Below, piece after piece: positions 7,243 to 15,329 of a stretch of 64,000 nt of DNA. Source of the stretch: Microbacterium sp. MYb62 (GTDB lineage: Bacteria; Actinomycetota; Actinomycetes; Actinomycetales; Microbacteriaceae); NCBI RefSeq assembly GCF_002979475.1, contig NZ_PCOY01000022.1, positions 1-64,000 of the forward strand, given 5' to 3'. The notes below the pieces were generated by a model. That model was not told the origin of the DNA, did no database searches, and saw only the letters and a list, made by a program, of their open reading frames with translations. A program made the position numbers and the translations under genes. The stretch's first letter is position 1. Each line of letters opens with the position of its first letter.

Positions 7243-7905
7243 ATGCTCACCGTTCTCGCCGGCCTCGGACTCGGCCTCTCCCTCATCGTCGCGATCGGCG
7301 CGCAGAACGTCTTCGTGCTGCGTCAGGGGATCCGTCGGGAGCACGTCCTCGCCGTCGTGATCATCTGCGCGCTCTCCGACGCGGCGCTGATCGCCGCGGG
7401 CGTCGCCGGGCTCGGCTTCGTCCTCTCCGCCGCGCCTTGGCTGGTGGTCGTCGCCCGCTGGGCAGGGGCGCTGTTCCTGTTGACCTACGGCATCCTGGCA
7501 GCGCGACGGGCATGGCGCGGTGGTAAGGAGCTCGACGTCGACACCGCAGACTCCCCCGGCTCGGGATCCATCGCCGCGGAGACCTCTACCACCACCCGGA
7601 CCCGCACACGTCTGGCGCCCGTGATCCTGACCACGCTCGCGCTCACCTGGCTCAACCCACACGTGTACCTCGACACCGTGCTGATGCTCGGCTCGATCGC
7701 AGCCACCCACGGCGACGAGCGCTGGCTCTTCGCGGGCGGGGCCATCGCCGCCAGCCTCCTGTGGTTCACAGCGCTCGGGTTCGGCGCCCGCTACCTGGGC
7801 CGTTGGCTACGCACACCGCGGTCGTGGCGCATCCTCGACGCCGTGATCGCCGTGGTGATGATCGCGATCGCGATCAGCCTGGTCGCGCCGGTCCTGGGGG
7901 CCTGA
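7243..7905 (+). CDS. lysE: LysE-type basic amino acid exporter
   Basis: The 220-residue membrane protein has the LysE layout of about six spans, with the N-terminal AIGAQNVFVLRQG motif and the central TLALTWLNPHVYLD motif characteristic of L-lysine/L-arginine exporters. A hydrophilic Ser/Thr-rich loop of about 30 residues separates spans 3 and 4. It is divergent from lysG, which should activate it when intracellular lysine or arginine accumulates. The start lacks a Shine-Dalgarno sequence and fits a leaderless mRNA. It converges with a DUF1801 gene 5 bp away. Confidence 0.88.
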   Translation: MLTVLAGLGLGLSLIVAIGAQNVFVLRQGIRREHVLAVVIICALSDAALIAAGVAGLGFVLSAAPWLVVVARWAGALFLLTYGILAARRAWRGGKELDVDTADSPGSGSIAAETSTTTRTRTRLAPVILTTLALTWLNPHVYLDTVLMLGSIAATHGDERWLFAGGAIAASLLWFTALGFGARYLGRWLRTPRSWRILDAVIAVVMIAIAISLVAPVLGA

Positions 7906-7910
7906 CGGCG

Positions 7911-8267
7911 TCAAGCCCCGTCGATCTGGGAGAGCCGGGCGCGGACGAGAGCTTCGAGCACATCGCTCGGGATCGGATGCTCAGGCTGGAACCGGATCGT
8001 CCCCTTGTCGACGCTGACACCGGGATGCCGCTCCAGGAGGCCGGCGACCGCGGAGACCGCATCCGGGCTGAACGGGTAGATGCCGATGTGCTTCTTGGCG
8101 CGCATCACCGAGAGGAGTGCCTTGCCGCCGTGCACGAGCGCGGGCATCCCATAGCCCTTGCCCTGCTCCGCGTCAGGCACCTCCTGACGCGCGACCGCGT
8201 AGACCCGGTCGATCGCCGCACGATCCGCCGGAGTGAGCCCTGACAGGTAGTCGTCGATGGTTCCCAC
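7911..8267 (-). CDS. DUF1801 / YdhG-like small protein
   Basis: The product of about 118 residues matches the DUF1801 (YdhG/Fra-like) family: an N-terminal helical hairpin beginning GTIDDYLSGL, then the YGMPALVHGGKALLSVMRAKKHIGIYPFSP strand region (written here in parts: YGMPALVH, GKALLSV, KKHIGIYPF), and SVDKGTIRF. Members have been linked to iron handling in Bacillus, but no activity can be read here. The GTG start is preferred because AGGA lies 8 nt upstream and homologues begin at this point; a TTG start 30 bp upstream would add ten residues without a good ribosome site. It sits alone between lysE and the ABC importer. Confidence 0.75.
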   Translation of the reverse strand: MGTIDDYLSGLTPADRAAIDRVYAVARQEVPDAEQGKGYGMPALVHGGKALLSVMRAKKHIGIYPFSPDAVSAVAGLLERHPGVSVDKGTIRFQPEHPIPSDVLEALVRARLSQIDGA

Positions 8268-8315
8268 GAGGGCATCCTGCCACCGATCCGCACGCAAGGC
8301 GAGGAGGGAGCAGGA

Positions 8316-9119
8316 TCAGGCGCCGTCGAGCGGTCGCATGATGCGCGTGAGGAACCGCTGCGTGCGCTCATGCTTCGGCGCGCTGAAGAGCTCGGCCGGC
8401 GGCCCCTGTTCCACGACCACCCCGCCGTCCATGAACAGCACGTGGTCGGCCGCCTCTCGCGCGAAGCTCAGCTCGTGGGTCACGACCGCCATCGTCCAGT
8501 TCTCGTCCGCGAGTTCCTTGATCACGAGGAGCACCTCGCCCACCAGCTCGGGGTCGAGCGCGCTGGTCGGCTCATCGAACAGCAGCAGATCGGGCTTGAG
8601 GGCGAGCGCCCGCACGATACCCACACGCTGCTGCTGGCCCCCCGAGAGCTGATGAGGACGCGCGTGCGCCTTGTCCCCCAGGCCGACCCGGTCGAGCAGC
8701 GCGAGCGCCTCGGACACGACCTCGTTCTTCGGACGCCCCTGCACCCGCCACGGGCCCTCGATCACGTTCTCGAGGACCGTCAGATGAGGAAACAGGTTGT
8801 GGTGCTGGAACACCATCGCTGAGCGGTCACGGAGCGCGAGGCGCTTCTGCTTCTGCACCCGGGCCGAGGGCTTCGCCTCCGGGGCGAAGTCGAGGTCGGG
8901 CCCGCCGGCGACCACGATCGTCCCGGCATCCGGTGTCTCGAGGCCGTTGAGCGCGCGCAGCACCGTGGTCTTGCCGGAACCGCTGGGGCCGATGAGCACG
9001 ACGACCTCGCCCCGGTGCAGCGTCAGGTCGATGCCGCGGAGGACCTCGTTGTCACCGAAGCTCTTGCGCAGCCCGCGGGCGGTGAGAAGTGCGTCGGAGG
9101 TGTTGTCAGTGGGCGACAC
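8316..9119 (-). CDS. Amino acid ABC transporter ATP-binding protein
   Basis: The 267-residue ATPase has Walker A GPSGSGKTT near residue 45, Q-loop VFQHHNLFPH, signature LSGGQQQRV and Walker B LLLFDEPTSALD. It belongs to the polar amino acid (PAAT) importer family. An insertion of about 25 residues rich in Lys and Arg (PEAKPSARVQKQKR) follows the GLETPDAG region, as in cystine importers of the TcyN/YecC type. The GTG start overlaps the permease stop by 14 bp. With the permease and binding protein it forms a complete importer. Confidence 0.92.
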   Translation of the reverse strand: MSPTDNTSDALLTARGLRKSFGDNEVLRGIDLTLHRGEVVVLIGPSGSGKTTVLRALNGLETPDAGTIVVAGGPDLDFAPEAKPSARVQKQKRLALRDRSAMVFQHHNLFPHLTVLENVIEGPWRVQGRPKNEVVSEALALLDRVGLGDKAHARPHQLSGGQQQRVGIVRALALKPDLLLFDEPTSALDPELVGEVLLVIKELADENWTMAVVTHELSFAREAADHVLFMDGGVVVEQGPPAELFSAPKHERTQRFLTRIMRPLDGA

Positions 9120-9771
9120 GACTGTCGAGCCTCCTCTCGAGGGCGCTCTGGCCGAACGACAGCACCAGGCAGAACACCCAGTAGACCAGTGCTGCGGCGA
9201 GATAGACGACCATGAACTCGAGCGTCGTCGCCGCGATCTGCTGCGCCACCTTGAACAGCTCCGTCACCAGGATCAGCGAGGTGAGGGACGTGTCCTTGAC
9301 GAGCGAGATGAATGTGTTCGACAGCGGAGGCACCGACACGCGCGCCGCCTGCGGCAGGATGATGCGGGTGAGCGTGCGGGTGCGGTTCATGCCGACCGTG
9401 TACGCCGCCTCCCACTGCCCCTTCGAGACCGAGAGGATCGCCGCACGCACGACCTCGGCGCCGTAGCCGCCGACGTTGAGCGACAGGGCGATGATCGCAC
9501 TCGGCCATGGGTCGAGCGTGATCCCGATCGACGGCATGCCGTAGAAGATCACGAACAGCTGCACGAGCATCGGCGTGCCGCGGATCACCGAGATGTAGAA
9601 CCGTGCGACGCCCGACACGACCGGGTGCACCGATATCCGCATCAGCGCGACGCCCACCGCGATGACGAGCCCCAGGACGAACGAGAGCAGCGCCAGAGGC
9701 ACCGTCGCCGTCAGACCCGCCCAGGCGATCGGCCCGAGCGAATCGAAGAACAGCTGCCAGGGGCTCTCCAT
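9106..9771 (-). CDS. Amino acid ABC transporter permease
   Basis: The 221-residue protein has about five membrane spans and the permease EAA-type loop seen here as EAAYTVGMNRTRTLTRIILPQA (parts: EAAYTVGM and RTLTRIILPQA), which docks the ATPase. FYISVIRGTPMLVQLF in span 2-3 is typical of His/Glu/Gln permeases. It starts 3 bp after the binding-protein stop and overlaps the ATPase gene. A single permease gene implies a homodimeric membrane unit. Confidence 0.92.
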   Translation of the reverse strand: MESPWQLFFDSLGPIAWAGLTATVPLALLSFVLGLVIAVGVALMRISVHPVVSGVARFYISVIRGTPMLVQLFVIFYGMPSIGITLDPWPSAIIALSLNVGGYGAEVVRAAILSVSKGQWEAAYTVGMNRTRTLTRIILPQAARVSVPPLSNTFISLVKDTSLTSLILVTELFKVAQQIAATTLEFMVVYLAAALVYWVFCLVLSFGQSALERRLDSRVAH

Positions 9772-9774
9772 CGA

Positions 9775-10587
9775 CTACTTCGTGACGTCTTCGCCGAAGT
9801 ACTTCTCGCTGATCTCCGCGAGAGTCCCGTCGGCGCGGAGCTCCTCGAGCGCGCCGTCGACAGCGTCGACGAGCGCTTCCTTGTCCTTCGTGAACACGAA
9901 GGCCTGCTCGCCCGCCTCATCGGTCTCTGCCGCGATCTTGAGCCCGGTCGGGCTGTTGGTTGTCTCGTAGTCGAGGAAGGTCAGCTTGTCGTTCACGGTC
10001 GCATCCACGCGTCCCTGACGCAGCAGCTCGACGGCCTGCGCCCAGCCCTCGACCGCCTCGACCTTCGCGCCGGATTCGGTCGCCAGCTCGTACCAGTTGC
10101 TCGTGAGCGACTGCGCGGTGGTCTTGCCGTCGAGGTCGTCGAACGACGAGATCGAGTCGTCGTCTTCGGCGACGACGATCACGCCGGGCGAGACCGTGTA
10201 CGGCGTGCTGAAGAGGTACTTCTCTTCGCGCTCGTCGTTGATCGACACCTGGTTCGCGATGACGTCGAAGCGCCCGGCATCGAGTCCGGCGAAGATCGCA
10301 TCCCACTGCGTCTCCTGGAACTTCACCTCGAGGCCCAGCTTGTCGGCCACCGCCTGGATGATCTCGACGTCGAAGCCGGTGAGGTCACCCGAGCCGCCGT
10401 CGCCGTGGAAGCTGAAGGGACGGTAGGTTCCCTCGGTCGCGACCGTGAGCGTTCCGTCCTGCACGAGACCGAAGTCGGAGCTCCCGCCGGTGTCCGAGGT
10501 GCTCGCGGGTGTGCTCGATCCGCTGCAGGCCGTGAGCGCTGCAGCGGCGACGACGAGTGCGGTGACGGCGATGAGACGACGGGACAT
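9775..10587 (-). CDS. Amino acid ABC transporter substrate-binding lipoprotein
   Basis: The 270-residue protein has a lipoprotein signal peptide ending in LTAC (Cys at about 21) and a family-3 solute-binding fold: LTVATEGTYRPFSF, GFDVEIIQAVADKLGLEV, and the closing helix YFGEDVTK. The arrangement with a TcyN-like ATPase suggests cystine or another polar amino acid, but the ligand cannot be read from sequence. An AGGAGGGTTC ribosome site precedes the ATG. It is the promoter-proximal gene of the importer operon. Confidence 0.9.
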   Translation of the reverse strand: MSRRLIAVTALVVAAAALTACSGSSTPASTSDTGGSSDFGLVQDGTLTVATEGTYRPFSFHGDGGSGDLTGFDVEIIQAVADKLGLEVKFQETQWDAIFAGLDAGRFDVIANQVSINDEREEKYLFSTPYTVSPGVIVVAEDDDSISSFDDLDGKTTAQSLTSNWYELATESGAKVEAVEGWAQAVELLRQGRVDATVNDKLTFLDYETTNSPTGLKIAAETDEAGEQAFVFTKDKEALVDAVDGALEELRADGTLAEISEKYFGEDVTK

Positions 10588-10717
10588 GAACCCTCCTGGG
10601 GTGTGAAGCGCGGTGCGAGTTTACGCGACCGTCGCGGGAACTCACCCACAGTACGCGGGGCGCGGCGGTTCGCCGCATCCGATGACGTTTCGTTTCGCGA
10701 CGCCTCGGAGAACGCAG

Positions 10718-10746
10718 AAACGCCCCCGGGCGGACCGGGGGCGTTT
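10718..10746 (-). terminator. Intrinsic terminator of the rplK-rplA operon
   Basis: AAACGCCCCCG and CGGGGGCGTTT form a perfect 11-bp stem with a 7-nt loop, 12 bp after the rplA stop. The stem ends in TTT on either strand, so it may also serve as a boundary toward the importer promoter. Confidence 0.75.
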
Positions 10747-10758
10747 CGGGAGTCAGAC

Positions 10759-11448
10759 TCAGATGGCGTTGACGTCCAGCGGGATGCCGGGGCCGAACGT
10801 GGTCGACACCGCACCCTTCTGGATGTAGCGGCCCTTCGAGCTCGACGGCTTGAGGCGGACGATCTCCTCGAGCGCTGCGCCGATGTTCTCGTCGAGCTGC
10901 TCTGCGGTGAAGGATGCCTTGCCGACGACGAAGTGCACGTTGGCGTGCTTGTCGACGCGGAACTCGATCTTTCCGCCCTTGATCTCCTCGACGGCCTTGG
11001 CCGGGTTCGGGGTCACGGTGCCGGTCTTCGGGTTCGGCATCAGACCACGCGGTCCGAGCACCTTTCCGAGACGACCGACCTGGCCCATGAGCTCCGGGGT
11101 GGAGACGGCGGCATCGAAGTTGGTCCAGCCATCGGCGACCTTCTGGATGAGCTCGGCGCCGCCGACCTCATCTGCACCTGCGGCGATCGCTGCCTCGGCC
11201 GCGGGGCCGGTGGCGAAGACGATGACGCGGGCGGTCTTACCGGTGCCGTGGGGCAGGATGACGGTGCCGCGCACCATCTGGTCCGCCTTGCGGGGATCGA
11301 CGGCGAGCTTCAGCGCGACCTCGACGGTCGAGTCGAACTTCGAGGAGCCGGTCTCCTTCGCGAGGGCGACGGCCTCGGTCGGGGTGTAGAAACGGTCTGC
11401 CTCGATCTTCTCGGCGGCAGCCTTGTAAGCCTTGGACTTGGTAGCCAT
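10759..11448 (-). CDS. rplA: 50S ribosomal protein L1
   Basis: The 229-residue product is L1, the stalk-base protein that binds 23S rRNA and can repress its own mRNA. Family blocks are visible: [21 protein letters not shown], and the signature [12 protein letters not shown]. Length is normal. It follows rplK by 11 nt in the same operon and ends before an intrinsic terminator. Confidence 0.98.
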   Translation of the reverse strand: MATKSKAYKAAAEKIEADRFYTPTEAVALAKETGSSKFDSTVEVALKLAVDPRKADQMVRGTVILPHGTGKTARVIVFATGPAAEAAIAAGADEVGGAELIQKVADGWTNFDAAVSTPELMGQVGRLGKVLGPRGLMPNPKTGTVTPNPAKAVEEIKGGKIEFRVDKHANVHFVVGKASFTAEQLDENIGAALEEIVRLKPSSSKGRYIQKGAVSTTFGPGIPLDVNAI

Positions 11449-11459
11449 GATTATTCTCC

Positions 11460-11891
11460 TCAGCCCTCGACCGTGATGCCCATGGAACGGGCGGTGCCGG
11501 CGATGATCTTCGAGGCGGCCTCGATGTCGTTCGCGTTCAGGTCGGCCTGCTTGGTCTCGGCGATCTGGCGGACCTGGTCCTTGGTGATCTTCGCGACCTT
11601 GACGGTGTGCGGGGTCGCGGAACCCTTGGGGACGCCCGCGGCCTTCTTGATGAGCTCCGCCGCCGGCGGGGTCTTCAGGACGAACGTGAAGCTGCGGTCC
11701 TCGTAGACGGTGATCTCGACGGGGATGACGTTGCCGCGCTGCGACTCGGTCGCGGCGTTGTACGCCTTGCAGAACTCCATGATGTTGACGCCATGCTGAC
11801 CGAGCGCGGGGCCGATCGGCGGCGCCGGGTTAGCTGCACCGGCGTTGATCTGAAGCTTGATCAGGCCGGTCACCTTCTTCTTCGGTGCCAT
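11460..11891 (-). CDS. rplK: 50S ribosomal protein L11
   Basis: The 143-residue protein is L11 of the GTPase-associated centre, binding site for thiostrepton. The N-terminal [13 protein letters not shown] loop and C-terminal AGTARSMGI motif are intact. The start MAPKKK is preceded by GAAAGG; an in-frame extension upstream is not conserved. In most actinobacteria rplK directly follows nusG; here two genes and a strong nusG terminator lie between them, so rplKA must have its own promoter. Confidence 0.98.
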
Positions 11892-12013
11892 TCTCTTTCC
11901 TTTCATCGAATCGGATGCCGGAGCATCCGCTTCTCCCACGGATCCGGCGTTTCCGGAACGTGGTCGTCTCTGCGCACGCCGAAGCGCCGCACAAACCACA
12001 CAAGTCTACCCGA

Positions 12014-13015
12014 TCAGGAGGACTCCTGCGGACCGTGCCCGGCGTCGCGGTACCGGGACACGATCCGCTCACCGAGCTGCCGGAGGGCGACGCGCACGGC
12101 GGCAGGTTCGATGACCTCCGCCGCCCCCGTCCACCCGGCGAGCTGCTCGGCGAGGGCGTCGACGCGGTGCGCGCTGATCTCCATCCGCACGCGCCCCTCG
12201 CCGTCCGGCGCATCCGCGAGCATCCGGGCCTGCACACCGAACCGATCGCGCAGCGCCTTCACCGCCCAGGGTTCGACACCGACCACGGCCCGCACCGACC
12301 CTCGCATCTCCTCGACGCGCTCCACCATCTCCGACCACACCCGCGAGTGGTCGAAGCCCGCCGCGACCGAACCACGGGACGACAGCACGCGGACGTCGAG
12401 GATCCGATCCGCTCGATACGTGCGCAGCGCGGCCCCGTCGGCCACATCCGTCTCCGCGATCACGGGTGCGGCGATCAGGTACCAGCGCGCCCCTCGGCTG
12501 CCGACCATCACCGGCACCGCCTCGAATGCGGCCCCGGCGGACGCACCGTCGTAACGCAGCTCGACCCGGAAGCCGCCCGCGATCGCCCGCTGCAGCTCCG
12601 CGACCGCGGGCGGCACCGCGTCGGTCTCCGTCGCCCCCCAGGGGGCCTCGCGCACCGTCGTGGCGGCGACACGCTGCGCCCCCTCCCGGAACGGCTCGGG
12701 CACCGCGCGGATGAGCTTGCGTATCGCGGCGATCCGCTCGGGGGTCGCCGCGCCGCTCTGACTCAGCGCCACGAGCAGCGAGCTCACCTCGCCCTGTGTG
12801 AGCCCGGTGAGGTCGGTGCGCGCGCCGCCGATGAGCCTCCATCCCCCACCCCTGCCCCGGCTCGGATAGATCGGCACGCCCGACATCGCCAGCGCCTCGA
12901 GATCGCGGCGCGCAGTCGGCACCGAGACCTCGAGCTCGGCGGCGAGCTCGGCGGCCGTGATGTGCGCTCTGCCCTGCAGCAGCAGAAGCGCCTGGATGAG
13001 GCGGTCGGCGCGGAT
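12014..13015 (-). CDS. WYL-domain (YafY/PafC-like) transcriptional regulator with apparent ATC start
   Basis: The protein has an N-terminal HTH (TAAELAAELEVSVPTARRDL) and a WYL domain with the GARWYLIAAP signature, which binds nucleic acid or a small ligand. The first ordinary start codon in frame is a GTG at 12922, but that lies inside the recognition helix and would delete half the HTH. Reading upstream, the frame is open and gives the family N-terminus IRADRLIQALLLLQ, with the isoleucine codon ATC 6 nt after AAAAGAG and no ATG, GTG or TTG before the upstream TGA. I therefore place the start at ATC and expect 333 residues, the normal family size. It is divergent from a VOC protein gene across a perfect 25-bp palindrome. 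Confidence 0.72.
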   Translation of the reverse strand: MRADRLIQALLLLQGRAHITAAELAAELEVSVPTARRDLEALAMSGVPIYPSRGRGGGWRLIGGARTDLTGLTQGEVSSLLVALSQSGAATPERIAAIRKLIRAVPEPFREGAQRVAATTVREAPWGATETDAVPPAVAELQRAIAGGFRVELRYDGASAGAAFEAVPVMVGSRGARWYLIAAPVIAETDVADGAALRTYRADRILDVRVLSSRGSVAAGFDHSRVWSEMVERVEEMRGSVRAVVGVEPWAVKALRDRFGVQARMLADAPDGEGRVRMEISAHRVDALAEQLAGWTGAAEVIEPAAVRVALRQLGERIVSRYRDAGHGPQESS

Positions 13016-13030
13016 CGGAATCTCTTTTCT

Positions 13031-13055
13031 GAAGTGATCAGTAGGTGATCACTTC
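13031..13055. promoter_or_regulatory. Perfect palindrome between the WYL regulator and VOC genes
   Basis: GAAGTGATCA-GTAGG-TGATCACTTC has 10-bp perfect arms and a 5-bp spacer. It lies 15 bp upstream of the inferred regulator start and 45 bp upstream of the VOC gene, so it is the likely operator for control of both genes by the WYL protein. Confidence 0.7.
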
Positions 13056-13100
13056 ACCCGAAAGCATAGAAGAAACACCCCCACACAGAAGGAGAATCCG

Positions 13101-13499
13101 ATGTTCCGTGGTCTCGCCAATCTCAACCTCGTCGCCGAGGACATGCCCGCCGCCGTCGCCTGGTACACCGCCGTCTTCGACTCGCCTCCCTACTTCACCC
13201 GTCCGGAGCAGGGACCGACGCAGTACGCGGAGTGGCGGTTCGGCGACGACGAGGACGAGTTCGCCCTGATGGATGCCCGCTTCCGCCCCGCGCTGGCGCA
13301 GCCCGGTGGCGCACTCGTGAGCATGCACGTCGACGACATCCGCGCCGAGGTAGCCAGGCTCCTCGATCTCGGCGCCACCGCGTTCGACCCGATCACGCAG
13401 CGCGGGGAGGGCTGGTGGTCGGCGTCGGTCAGCGATCCGTTCGGCAACCTGCTCGGACTCATCCAGAGCCCGCATTGGGCCGCACAGCACGCCGGGTGA
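13101..13499 (+). CDS. VOC (glyoxalase/bleomycin-resistance fold) protein
   Basis: The 132-residue protein has the paired beta-alpha-beta-beta-beta modules of the vicinal oxygen chelate superfamily: LANLNLVAEDMPAAVAWYTAVF at the start and a second module around VSMHVDDIRAEVARL ending in SDPFGNLLGLIQSP. Members bind metals or small organic molecules; the substrate cannot be inferred. GAAGGAG lies 7-8 nt before the ATG. Divergence from a WYL regulator over a perfect palindrome indicates that this gene is its main target, perhaps a detoxification protein. Confidence 0.8.
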   Translation: MFRGLANLNLVAEDMPAAVAWYTAVFDSPPYFTRPEQGPTQYAEWRFGDDEDEFALMDARFRPALAQPGGALVSMHVDDIRAEVARLLDLGATAFDPITQRGEGWWSASVSDPFGNLLGLIQSPHWAAQHAG

Positions 13500-13524
13500 T
13501 CGTCTCGCATCGCTCCGCCCCCAC

Positions 13525-13588
13525 TCCGGTCGCGATTGCGGCCGCCCAAAGCACGATTGAGCGACACCAAGTGCGACCGGAACCGAAT
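13525..13588. repeat. Dispersed palindromic element, copy 1
   Basis: TCCGGTCGC (13525-13533) and GCGACCGGA (13573-13581) form a 9-bp inverted repeat. The right part (13559-13588) matches the right part of the element at 22291-22320 in 26 of 30 positions. It lies between the VOC stop and the nusG terminator. Confidence 0.5.
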
Positions 13589-13611
13589 CGACGCACGACG
13601 CCGGCACAACG

Positions 13612-13647
13612 CGAGAACGGCCGCCCCGAAAGGGGCGGCCGTTCTCG
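13612..13647 (-). terminator. Strong stem-loop after nusG
   Basis: A perfect 16-bp stem starting CGAGAACGGCC closes on a GAAA tetraloop, 11 bp after the nusG stop. There is no long T-tract, but stability should be high. It separates nusG from rplKA. Confidence 0.75.
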
Positions 13648-13658
13648 TGAGATATGTG

Positions 13659-14702
13659 TCAGACCATCTTGGTGACCTGGTCGAACGACAGCTCGACCGG
13701 GGTCTCACGCTCGAAGAGCGAGACGAGGACCGTGAGCTTGCCGCTCTCGGGCTTGATCTCGCTGATCGAACCGGGAAGACCCGCGAACGAGCCCTCCTTG
13801 ATCGTGATGGTCTCGCCGACCTCGAAGTCGACCTCGGCCGGGAGCGGACGAGCGACGGCGACGCCGCCCTTCGACGCGATGTTCTTGGCCGTGGGGACGT
13901 CCTTGACCTCGACGAGCGACTTCAGCATGTTGAAGGCCTCCTCGAAGCGCAGCGGCGTCGGGTTGTGGGCGTTGCCCACGAAGCCGGTGACACCCGGGGT
14001 GTGACGCACGACCGACCAGGTGTCTTCCGTGAGCTCCATGCGCACCAGCACGTAGCCGGGGATGCGCACGCGGGTGACCATCTTGCGCTGGCCGTTCTTG
14101 ATCTCGACCACGTCTTCCATCGGGACCTCGACCTGGTAGATCTCGTCCTCGACCTCGAGCGTCGACTTGCGCTGCTCGATGTTGGCCTTCACCTTGCGCT
14201 CGAAACCGGCGTATGAGTGGATGACGTACCACTTGCCCGGGAGCATGCGGAGGTCGAGGCGGAAGGCCTCGTACGGGTCTTCCTCCGCGTCCTCGTCGTC
14301 TTCGTCGGCGGAGGAGTCCTCGCCGCCCTGCGCGTCATCAGCACCGAGGTCGGGACCGTCGTAGGGGGTGACCTCTTCGGCCGCAGCCGCGTCGAGGTCG
14401 GCGGCCTCTTCGGCCACAGATTCGTTGAGGACCTCAGCGGCAGCCTCAGACTCAGCCGCTTCGTCCAGGTTGAGAGCGTCGTTCACGATCGCGTCCGCCT
14501 CCGGGTCGTCGATGTCGATGTCGATGTCTTCCGTGCCGTCGTCTTCGTCGTCTTCGCCTTCGACGTGGACGGCGACGTGCTCAGCCGAGGTGACCGAGAG
14601 CTCTTCCTCGGCGAGGACGTTGCCCTCCTGGGCTTCGTCCTCTTCGCTGGACTGCTCTGCAGCGGTCGCCCAGTCGGCGTCGTCGGAATATCGTTCAGAC
14701 AC
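13659..14702 (-). CDS. nusG: Transcription termination/antitermination factor NusG
   Basis: The 347-residue protein has a C-terminal NusG core: NGN domain from about residue 153 ([20 protein letters not shown] in parts: [19 protein letters not shown]) and a C-terminal KOW domain ([19 protein letters not shown]). The first 150 residues are an Asp/Glu/Ala-rich, low-complexity extension, as in other high-GC actinobacteria but long. NusG couples RNA polymerase to Rho and ribosomes. GTG start with GGAGAAG upstream. It follows secE by 42 bp in the same operon. Confidence 0.97.
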   Translation of the reverse strand: MSERYSDDADWATAAEQSSEEDEAQEGNVLAEEELSVTSAEHVAVHVEGEDDEDDGTEDIDIDIDDPEADAIVNDALNLDEAAESEAAAEVLNESVAEEAADLDAAAAEEVTPYDGPDLGADDAQGGEDSSADEDDEDAEEDPYEAFRLDLRMLPGKWYVIHSYAGFERKVKANIEQRKSTLEVEDEIYQVEVPMEDVVEIKNGQRKMVTRVRIPGYVLVRMELTEDTWSVVRHTPGVTGFVGNAHNPTPLRFEEAFNMLKSLVEVKDVPTAKNIASKGGVAVARPLPAEVDFEVGETITIKEGSFAGLPGSISEIKPESGKLTVLVSLFERETPVELSFDQVTKMV

Positions 14703-14744
14703 GTTGCTTCTTCTCCATAGCTGCGGCGCGAGCCGCGGGCGTCA

Positions 14745-15023
14745 TCAGCGAGGGTCAGGGATCCCGAACACCCAGTGCGTCATGAGCCCGAAGGCGAAGT
14801 CCAGACCGTAGACGATTCCCATCACGATCAGAACGAAGACGAGCACCACCCCGGTGAACTTGAACAGCTCCTTGCGAGTCGGGGTGACGACCTTGCGGAG
14901 CTCGGCGATGACCTGGCGGATGAACAGGGCGATGCTCCCGAAGAACCGGGAGAAGGGGTTGCCCCTCTTCTCGCGGGTGGCGCCGGCCGCGACGACCTCG
15001 CCGCGCGGTTCGTCCTGATCCAT
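14745..15023 (-). CDS. secE: Preprotein translocase subunit SecE
   Basis: The 92-residue protein has one C-terminal membrane span (about 57-80) preceded by the amphipathic segment FIRQVIAELRKVVTPTRKEL, the SecE clamp motif with the conserved R-K-V-x-x-P-T-R. It stabilises SecY in the translocon. It is first in the secE-nusG operon, directly downstream of tRNA-Trp. Confidence 0.96.
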   Translation of the reverse strand: MDQDEPRGEVVAAGATREKRGNPFSRFFGSIALFIRQVIAELRKVVTPTRKELFKFTGVVLVFVLIVMGIVYGLDFAFGLMTHWVFGIPDPR

Positions 15024-15063
15024 CCTGAATGTACCTTTCGTGTGTCAGCGTTGCGCTGACGCG

Positions 15064-15136
<73 letters not shown>

Positions 15137-15329
15137 AGAGACCTGGAGGCCTCGGGGTGTCTTCTCCACCCTGTCACGATCCCGCGGCGCGTGGCCCCAG
15201 GCATGGCGAAAGAATGCAGAAAACAACTGCCCCACAAGCATACGGCATCGATCCGGTGGCGCCGAACCGGGATCGCGAACGCGTGTTCTTGTTAGGCTCA
15301 GCGAGCGTATGCAGCAGGAGGGAGCGCCG

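Noticed and set aside
8797..11706. Long plus-strand frame (about 970 residues) across the ABC importer and ribosomal genes
   Set aside because: It runs antisense through five well-supported genes and encodes no recognisable domain; a GC-bias artefact.
12014..12922. GTG at 12922 as start of the WYL regulator
   Set aside because: It would delete the first helices of the DNA-binding domain; the preceding frame is open and family-like.
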